From an uncultured Pseudomonadota bacterium (GTDB taxonomy: Bacteria > Pseudomonadota > Alphaproteobacteria > Rs-D84), in the NCBI GenBank assembly GCA_947165335.1, contig CAMVAB010000028.1, forward strand, positions 1 to 10,180: a stretch of DNA of 10,180 nt, read 5' to 3'. Positions 1-5,075 of the stretch are shown in pieces. Under the pieces are notes generated by a model. The model did not search any database. It worked only from the letters and a program-made list of their open reading frames with translations, and was not told the DNA's origin. The number at the start of each line of letters is the position of its first letter. Positions within the stretch are counted from its first letter, which is position 1. The position numbers and the translations under genes were made by a program.

Positions 1-10
1 CGGGCGATTT

Positions 11-568
11 TTATTTATACAATTTGTTATATATAAGTGCGAAATTTATATCTATATCATCACCCGGTAATTTAATATCTAAAAATTCAATATCTTTATT
101 TTTTGACAACCATTCAATCGCAGGCATGGTTGTTGTTTTGAAAGATTCAATGCGTTTGCGAACTGCGTTTTCATCGGTGTCGTCTGCACGATTGCCGCCC
201 TCTTTTATACGGTTTTGTATGTGTGCTAACATTGTTGCTTCACTTATATTTAAAAACACAACGTGTATATTAAATTTGTCGGCGTAATTTTCAATTAACC
301 ATTTCGCCTGGCCAATGGTGCGTGGAAAACCGTCCATAATTATATTGTGGTCTGACGTAATATGTGGTGCAATTATAGGAAACAAATCATTGTCGCCGAC
401 CAATTCCCCACGAGATATTTTTTGTTTAATTTCTGAATCAGACGGCATGGCACGTAATATTGCCCCTGCTTCGACATAATTAAAATCATGTTTTTGTAAT
501 AATAAATTCGCAAATGTGCCCTTGCCGGAACCTTGGCCGCCCATAAAAACAATCATTTCTGGTTTCAT
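11..568 (-). CDS. adk: Adenylate-kinase-family nucleoside monophosphate kinase
   Basis: Cytosolic P-loop kinase that transfers phosphate from ATP to a nucleoside monophosphate (AMP for true Adk). The 185-residue protein has the P-loop GGQGSGKGT at residues 10-18, the NMP-binding stretch with EAGAILR near 33-39, the family signature DGFPRT at 79-84 with Q87 following, and a short LID marked by R120, RADD at 127-130 and RKR at 137-139. The small LID and length fit short-type Adk or UMP/CMP kinases. The P-loop has Gln where most Adks have Pro, and the usual STGD of the NMP pocket reads EAGA, so AMP specificity is not certain. Start ATG at 568 is preceded by AGAGGA at good spacing, and a sigma70-like promoter lies at 595-624. 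It is downstream of rpsA but separated by a terminator. Only ten bases remain after the stop before the window edge. The symbol is assigned by family only. Confidence 0.85.
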   Translation of the reverse strand: MKPEMIVFMGGQGSGKGTFANLLLQKHDFNYVEAGAILRAMPSDSEIKQKISRGELVGDNDLFPIIAPHITSDHNIIMDGFPRTIGQAKWLIENYADKFNIHVVFLNISEATMLAHIQNRIKEGGNRADDTDENAVRKRIESFKTTTMPAIEWLSKNKDIEFLDIKLPGDDIDINFALIYNKLYK

Positions 569-594
569 TTATAATCCTCTTTTGATACGCCAAA

Positions 595-624
595 ATTATA
601 GAAAAAATTTTTATAAAAAATCAA
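595..624 (-). promoter_or_regulatory. Sigma70-like promoter for the Adk-family kinase
   Basis: On the minus strand, TTGATT (619-624), an 18-base spacer and TATAAT (595-600) lie about 27 bases upstream of the kinase start. It sits just beyond the rpsA terminator, so the kinase is probably transcribed on its own. Seen in sequence; activity is inferred. Confidence 0.6.
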
Positions 625-626
625 AT

Positions 627-656
627 AAAAAGTCCTGCAAATTTGCAGGACTTTTT
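627..656 (-). terminator. Rho-independent terminator after rpsA
   Basis: This 30-base stretch is a perfect palindrome: AAAAAGTCCTGCAAA followed by its exact complement, giving a strong stem with A and T tails. It starts 19 bases past the rpsA stop, and in the minus direction is followed by the T-run closing the palindrome. Being symmetric it could also stop plus-strand transcription, but no plus-strand gene approaches it. Confidence 0.9.
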
Positions 657-675
657 ACCATTTTAAACAACAAAA

Positions 676-2364
676 TTATTTTTTGCTGTTTTCAATTGCT
701 GCGCCCAAGATATCGCCCAAAACAGAGCCTGAATCTGCTTCGTTTGCAAATTCTTTAACAGCCTGTTTTTCGAGCGTCACTTGCAATGCGCGTACAGACA
801 ATTTTACATTGTTGCCATCAACAGAAACAACAGATGCTTCTACTGAATCGCCAACATTGTATTTTGATGTGTCTTGTTCTGCTTTTTCTCTGGACAAATC
901 TGTTCTGCGGATTGTGCCACGAACATCGCCTGGCAAAGCCAAAATCAATTCGTCAGGTGTAATTTCAGAAACTGTTCCGCATACTACGGCACCTTTCTTG
1001 ATAGTTGTGCTGTTGTTTTCAGCACCTTCTGTCAATTGTTTGATACCCAAAGTAATACGTTCTTTTTCTGGGTTGATGTCCAAGATTTTTGCTGTGACTT
1101 CTTGACCACGAACGAATTTTTTCAATTCTTCTTCGTCTAATTTATTCCAAGACAAATCGGAAATGTGAATCATACCGTCCAAATCTGGGGTCAAAGCGAC
1201 GAACAAACCAAATTCAGTTGTATTTTTGATTGGGCCTGTGATAACATCGCCAACCTTGTGATTTTCAGCAAATTCTTTCCAAGGATTTGGTTGCAATTGT
1301 TTGTATCCCAACGAGATACGACGTTTTTCTTGGTCAATGTCTAAAACAACAACATTGATTTCTTGGCCATTTTGCAAAACTTTGCTTGGGTGAATATTTT
1401 TGTTTGTCCATGACAATTCAGACATGTGAACCAAACCTTCGATATTGTTGCCCAAATCAATGAATGCACCGTAATCTGTCAAAGATGAAACTTTTCCTGT
1501 TACTGTATCGCCAACATTGAATGCTTTGGAAGCTGTTTCCCATGGATCTTCTTCCAATTGTTTTGCACCCAAAGAAATACGATGAGATTCAGGATCGAAT
1601 TGAATAACTTTGACTTTGATTTTTTCGCCAACATGAACCAATTCACGTGGATGGTTAATACGTTTCCAAGACAAATCTGTAACGTGTAACAAACCGTCAA
1701 CACCACCCAAATCAACGAATACGCCGTAATCTGTGATGTTTTTAACTGTTCCTTCGACAACTGCGCCCAATGAAATATTTTTCATTGCTTCTTTTTGTGC
1801 TGCTGCAATTGTGTCAGCTTGGATAGCACGACGGGAAACAATAGCGTTTGTGCGCAAAGCGTCCATTTTCAAAACGCGGAATTTGTCTTTCAAACCAATT
1901 AAAGATTTTGCATCGCGTACTGGTTTATGATCAACCTGGGATGACGGCATAAATGCAAACACGCCATTGATATCAACAGTATAACCACCGCGAACAACAT
2001 CGATAATTGTTCCTTCTGGATCGATACCTTCAGCAACTGTCTTTTCCAAATCTTTCCATGCTTTTTCAGCACGTGCTTTGCTGTAAGACAACACAGCAGT
2101 TCCTTCGCGAGATTCATATCTTTCAACGAAAACGTCAATAATATCGCCAACGGATGGAACAGATGCACCGAATTCTTTTAATGGAATACGGCCTTCGGAT
2201 TTCAAACCAACATCAACAAAGGCGAAATCGCCACGGATGTCTTTAACAGTTCCTTTTGTAGCATAACCCTGCAAAGTTTCTTGTGCACCATAGTTTTTAT
2301 CAAACATTTGGACGAAATCTTCGCCGGATACTGGATTAAATAAATCTTTGGATAAATCTTTCAT
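676..2364 (-). CDS. rpsA: 30S ribosomal protein S1
   Basis: S1 binds mRNA on the 30S subunit and helps load leaders that are structured or poor in Shine-Dalgarno sequence. From the ATG at 2364 the protein has 562 residues, the normal length for six-domain proteobacterial S1. S1 (OB-fold) repeats lie at about 31-96, 115-178, 199-267, 283-354, 369-442 and 456-526. Repeats 3-5 are the most typical, with DYGVFVDLG, DYGAFIDLG and EFGLFVAL strands and VTDLSW, MSELSW and ISDLSW motifs. The frame is open back to a GTG at 2469, but that GTG lies between the -10 box and the predicted transcription start, so it cannot be used from this promoter; ATG 2364 also begins the conserved sequence. No AGGA-type ribosome binding site precedes the ATG, as is common for rpsA. 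The usual upstream neighbour cmk is absent here; the gene stands alone between two terminators. Confidence 0.96.
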   Translation of the reverse strand: MKDLSKDLFNPVSGEDFVQMFDKNYGAQETLQGYATKGTVKDIRGDFAFVDVGLKSEGRIPLKEFGASVPSVGDIIDVFVERYESREGTAVLSYSKARAEKAWKDLEKTVAEGIDPEGTIIDVVRGGYTVDINGVFAFMPSSQVDHKPVRDAKSLIGLKDKFRVLKMDALRTNAIVSRRAIQADTIAAAQKEAMKNISLGAVVEGTVKNITDYGVFVDLGGVDGLLHVTDLSWKRINHPRELVHVGEKIKVKVIQFDPESHRISLGAKQLEEDPWETASKAFNVGDTVTGKVSSLTDYGAFIDLGNNIEGLVHMSELSWTNKNIHPSKVLQNGQEINVVVLDIDQEKRRISLGYKQLQPNPWKEFAENHKVGDVITGPIKNTTEFGLFVALTPDLDGMIHISDLSWNKLDEEELKKFVRGQEVTAKILDINPEKERITLGIKQLTEGAENNSTTIKKGAVVCGTVSEITPDELILALPGDVRGTIRRTDLSREKAEQDTSKYNVGDSVEASVVSVDGNNVKLSVRALQVTLEKQAVKEFANEADSGSVLGDILGAAIENSKK

Positions 2365-2370
2365 GAGATT

Positions 2371-2464
2371 AAAACAAAGCTTGCCATCGTCATAATTTCT
2401 TTGTTTCAAAAGACGAGGTCTTGTGGGGTTAATCGGATTGAAATCGCGCCCACCCGCGAAATCC
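2371..2464 (-). promoter_or_regulatory. Structured rpsA 5' leader (three hairpins)
   Basis: The predicted mRNA leader (about 100 bases) can fold into three consecutive hairpins, read on the minus strand. Hairpin 1 (2435-2464): arms GGATTTCGCG and CGCGA + AATCC, with a 4-base bulge on the 3' side and loop GGTGGG. Hairpin 2 (2410-2422): AAGAC / GTCTT, loop CTC. Hairpin 3 (2371-2407): GAAACAAAG / CTTTGTTTT (one G-U pair), whose 3' arm ends six bases before the start codon. The hairpin 1 loop can also pair with CCCAC at 2423-2427. No Shine-Dalgarno is present. In gammaproteobacteria the rpsA start region is likewise a set of hairpins used for S1 autoregulation; the same role here is inference. 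Confidence 0.5.
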
Positions 2465-2469
2465 AGCAC

Positions 2470-2498
2470 ATTATATATGTAAAAAATACAGAAATCAA
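2470..2498 (-). promoter_or_regulatory. Sigma70-like promoter for rpsA
   Basis: Minus strand TTGATT (2493-2498), a 17-base spacer and TATAAT (2470-2475). Transcription would begin around 2462-2464, leaving a leader of about 100 bases and ruling out the GTG at 2469 as the rpsA start. The -35 abuts the terminator of the preceding gene. Confidence 0.75.
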
Positions 2499-2501
2499 GA
2501 A

Positions 2502-2527
2502 AAAACCGCTGAAATATCAGCGGTTTT
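2502..2527 (-). terminator. Terminator after the 320-residue gene
   Basis: An 11-bp stem, AAAACCGCTGA / TCAGCGGTTTT, with loop AATA (TATT on the minus strand). It begins three bases after the TAA stop of the gene at 2530-3492 and is followed by T residues in the minus direction. It isolates that gene from the rpsA promoter immediately beyond. Confidence 0.85.
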
Positions 2528-2529
2528 GG

Positions 2530-3492
2530 TTATTTGATGCGAACAGAGATATTTTCTGCCAAACTTTGGAGCAAAGTGGCACGATTGTTTTTATATTGTT
2601 GTTTGAACGCTTTTTTCTGTGATATGAAATTTTTTCTTTCTTCGTTAATAGCGTTATCTCTGAATTGTTTGTCTTCTTTGTCCATGCGGCAAGCAGATAA
2701 AACAGTGTCTTTTTGGTTTGTTTCGTGAATGTATTCATTATAAACATCGCGTGATTTAGCATTGGTGTCTGTTTCAACAGGAAATGTTATTTTTGCAATT
2801 TCAACAAAAATATCATGCAATTCACGAACAGTGTTTAATTGCTCGTTGCTTACGCGTTTTGCTGATGTTGGATCAACGACGGAATTTAATGGTTGTTCTT
2901 TGTAAATTACAGGGATCAGCATTTTTGCGCGTAATAACAATTTTTCGATTTTAGATTTATTTTTTTTGTTATATGCAATCATCATTTCTGCATGTGGTAT
3001 GTTCAATGTATAATGATCGTCATCATATTGAACAAACAAGCAACGATAACGTTTTGGTAATTTTTCGTATTCAATAAAGTCGATAATTGTGCGGTTTGAA
3101 CCTGGTCTTTCTTTGGACAAGAAATAGCACATATCGTCGCTTTCTCGTTCTGGTAAATTAGTCAATAAAACATTATCAAAACCCTTTTTGAAATGGTTCA
3201 AATATACATTAAACAAGCTGTTAAACAAAACACCATGAATTAATACTTTGTTCTGGGCGTTTTCTTCTGTATACGCTTTATAATTCAATGCAGTTTTGGA
3301 AGCATAAGGTTCTTTTTCCAGAATTTGATCAAATAAAACACCCGTCTGGTTTGAATAATGTTTGTTATATAAAAACTGATGGTGTATATCGCACATAGTT
3401 ATGTAGGGTGTTATTTGGTTTAATTTTTCAGCATTATCCAATTCCTGCATATCTTGTTTGAACATTTTAATTGCTTCTAATATTTTAGCCAT
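2530..3492 (-). CDS. Unrecognised soluble 320-residue protein
   Basis: I do not recognise this family. The protein has no signal peptide and no membrane segment, so it is probably cytoplasmic. The N-terminal two thirds are mixed, with many Tyr, His and Asn residues and an acidic patch YDDDHY at 156-161. The C-terminal part (about 245-305) is highly charged and probably helical, perhaps coiled-coil, ending in a basic tail. Four scattered Cys (34, 122, 151, 268) do not form a metal-binding pattern. The ATG at 3492 has AAAGGA eight bases upstream, and a fully consensus promoter lies at 3525-3552, so expression is probably strong and constitutive. It lies between tig and rpsA with terminators on both sides, so no operon partner hints at its role. 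The long, well-spaced frame with clear start and stop signals makes it a real gene. Confidence 0.88.
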   Translation of the reverse strand: MAKILEAIKMFKQDMQELDNAEKLNQITPYITMCDIHHQFLYNKHYSNQTGVLFDQILEKEPYASKTALNYKAYTEENAQNKVLIHGVLFNSLFNVYLNHFKKGFDNVLLTNLPERESDDMCYFLSKERPGSNRTIIDFIEYEKLPKRYRCLFVQYDDDHYTLNIPHAEMMIAYNKKNKSKIEKLLLRAKMLIPVIYKEQPLNSVVDPTSAKRVSNEQLNTVRELHDIFVEIAKITFPVETDTNAKSRDVYNEYIHETNQKDTVLSACRMDKEDKQFRDNAINEERKNFISQKKAFKQQYKNNRATLLQSLAENISVRIK

Positions 3493-3524
3493 GCTTTTAA
3501 TCCTTTGTTGATTTTATATAAGAA

Positions 3525-3552
3525 ATTATAGACAAAAATATAAAAATGTCAA
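3525..3552 (-). promoter_or_regulatory. Consensus sigma70-like promoter for the 320-residue gene
   Basis: Minus strand TTGACA (3547-3552), a 16-base spacer and TATAAT (3525-3530): both hexamers match consensus exactly. The start codon is 32 bases beyond the -10. Confidence 0.8.
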
Positions 3553-3569
3553 CAGATTTTAGCAAACAG

Positions 3570-3596
3570 AAACCGCCCTATTTTTCAGGCGGTTTT
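3570..3596 (-). terminator. Terminator after tig
   Basis: An AAACCGCC / GGCGGTTT stem with a 10-base loop, eight bases past the tig stop. The T tract in the minus direction (TTTCTGTTT) is interrupted; the tract in the plus direction is slightly better, but no plus-strand gene precedes it. Confidence 0.7.
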
Positions 3597-3603
3597 ATAA
3601 TTT

Positions 3604-4902
3604 TTATTTTACAGGTGCCTGTTTGAATAATTCTTCGGCTGGAACTGTTTTTTCTTTCTGTTTTACATGTGTTAACATTGTATCAAGTGCCTTTCTTTCA
3701 AAAATCATACCCCGCAGCATAGCAACAGCATTTTGATTTTTGTTATAAAATTCAAACACTTGTTTTGGATCAGGATAACGAGATGCTTCTGCCCAAATGG
3801 CTTGTTGTAAATCATCACGGGTTACTTCTACTTTGTTCTGCGTGCCCCATTCTGCCAAGATAAGGCCTAATTTAACGCGACGTTCTGCATCTTTCTTTTC
3901 TTGCTTTTCGTCCCATTTGTGATTGTGGCCGTGTTCAGCATTATGATGATCGTGTTCTTGTTTTGCCATGTCTAATTCTTGGTTTACCAAAGTTTCAGGT
4001 AAATCTAATTTGACTTTGTCTGCCAAAACATCCAACAATTCATTGCGCATATCGCGTTGAGCGGCTTCTTCGTATTGGTTTGTGATGATATTGCGGATAT
4101 GTTCTTTTAATTTTTCAACAGATTCTTGACCAACTTCTTTTGCTAATTCGTCATTCATTTCAGGCAAAATATGTTTGCGAACTTCGTGAACTTTGACTTC
4201 AAATCTTGCTTTTTTGCCGGCCAACTGATCTGCATGATATTCTTTTGGAAAAGTGACATTTACATCAAATTCATCGCCCGCTTTGTGGCCGATAACTTGA
4301 TCTTCAAATCCTGGAATGAAAGCCCCGGAACCCAAAATAAGATGATGTTTTTTTGCTTCGCCGCCCTCAAAAGCTTCTTTCCCAATAAATCCTTTGAAAT
4401 CGATAACAGCAACATCGCCATCTTTCGCTGTATATTTTTCATCTTGTTTTTCAGCAACGCTGCGAGATTTGCGGATATTTTCCAAAGCGACATCAACTTC
4501 TTTTTCGTCCAGTTTAGCGACTTTCTTGGTTAATGTGATTTTTTCTAAATCTATTTCTGGTAATGTTGGTAAAATGTCAAATTCCATAGAATATTCAACA
4601 TCTTTGCCCATTTCATATCCGTCCATATTAACTTTTGGTTGCGCAGCAAGGCGGATTTTCTTTTCTTCCAAATATTTTTGCAAATCGGCATTCAAAGCTT
4701 TGTCAATTGCTTCGCCCCAGGCGTTTGCATTAAACTTTTGACGCAATACAGATAATGGAATATGTCCGGCGCGAAATCCTGGCATTTTTGTGGTTTTGCC
4801 ATATTCTGTTAAAACTTCATCTGCGGCGGCCTGCAAATCAGCGGCGGCAATTTTACCAGATACAGAATAATGTAAATCTTTAATTTTTTCTTTTGTAAAC
4901 AT
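3604..4902 (-). CDS. tig: Trigger factor, ribosome-associated chaperone and peptidyl-prolyl isomerase
   Basis: Trigger factor sits at the ribosome exit tunnel and shields nascent chains. The 432 residues equal the usual length. The N-terminal ribosome-binding domain (about 1-112) carries the L23-binding signature GFRAGHIP at 42-49. The FKBP-type isomerase domain (about 157-243) shows GDVAVIDFKGFIG, LILGSGAFIPGFEDQVIGHKAG and a closing FEVKVHEVRK strand. The C-terminal chaperone domain (about 244-415) follows. Unusual is a His-rich linker at 317-328 (HDHHNAEHGHNH, six His in twelve residues) between the helical arms, which may bind metal. The ATG at 4902 is preceded by AAAGGA at normal spacing, and a promoter lies at 4944-4972. 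The clpP-clpX genes that often follow tig are not here; the gene is monocistronic. Confidence 0.97.
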   Translation of the reverse strand: MFTKEKIKDLHYSVSGKIAAADLQAAADEVLTEYGKTTKMPGFRAGHIPLSVLRQKFNANAWGEAIDKALNADLQKYLEEKKIRLAAQPKVNMDGYEMGKDVEYSMEFDILPTLPEIDLEKITLTKKVAKLDEKEVDVALENIRKSRSVAEKQDEKYTAKDGDVAVIDFKGFIGKEAFEGGEAKKHHLILGSGAFIPGFEDQVIGHKAGDEFDVNVTFPKEYHADQLAGKKARFEVKVHEVRKHILPEMNDELAKEVGQESVEKLKEHIRNIITNQYEEAAQRDMRNELLDVLADKVKLDLPETLVNQELDMAKQEHDHHNAEHGHNHKWDEKQEKKDAERRVKLGLILAEWGTQNKVEVTRDDLQQAIWAEASRYPDPKQVFEFYNKNQNAVAMLRGMIFERKALDTMLTHVKQKEKTVPAEELFKQAPVK

Positions 4903-4943
4903 ATTTTTTCCTTTGAATAAATGAACTTCGTAAACTGGGCTTG

Positions 4944-4972
4944 ATTATACATATATTTTTTTAGAAATTCAA
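4944..4972 (-). promoter_or_regulatory. Sigma70-like promoter for tig
   Basis: Minus strand TTGAAT (4967-4972), a 17-base spacer and TATAAT (4944-4949), giving a short leader of about 35 bases. It is divergent from the promoter at 5016-5044. Confidence 0.7.
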
Positions 4973-5015
4973 CAAAAAATACTCTGAAAAAAAGCATAAA
5001 AATATTAAAAAACGC

Positions 5016-5044
5016 TTGCGCAAAAATACCGGTTTTTCTAAGAT
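5016..5044 (+). promoter_or_regulatory. Probable promoter for the secreted Cys-rich protein
   Basis: TTGCGC (5016-5021), a 17-base spacer and TAAGAT (5039-5044), with the start codon 32 bases further on. The hexamers are much weaker than at the neighbouring housekeeping genes. The 8-base palindrome TTGCGCAA (5016-5023) overlaps the -35 and an imperfect dyad centred on ACCGGT (5023-5037) fills the spacer; either could be a regulator site, but both are short. Confidence 0.4.
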
Positions 5045-5075
5045 ATGTTCGTAAGAAAAGGAAGAGAAAGGCAAA

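Noticed and set aside
2423..2464. tRNA- or tmRNA-like element suggested by GATTTCAATCC and CCCCACA in the rpsA leader.
   Set aside because: No acceptor stem or anticodon arm can be built, and the bases are better explained by hairpin 1 and the possible pseudoknot.
2365..2469. Extension of S1 to the GTG at 2469 (35 extra residues).
   Set aside because: The GTG lies directly after the -10 box, upstream of the predicted transcription start, the extra residues are not S1-like, and the stretch folds as a leader.
4171..4741. Plus-strand ORFs of 115-120 residues inside tig.
   Set aside because: They are antisense to a fully conserved trigger factor, overlap each other and have no ribosome binding sites of note.
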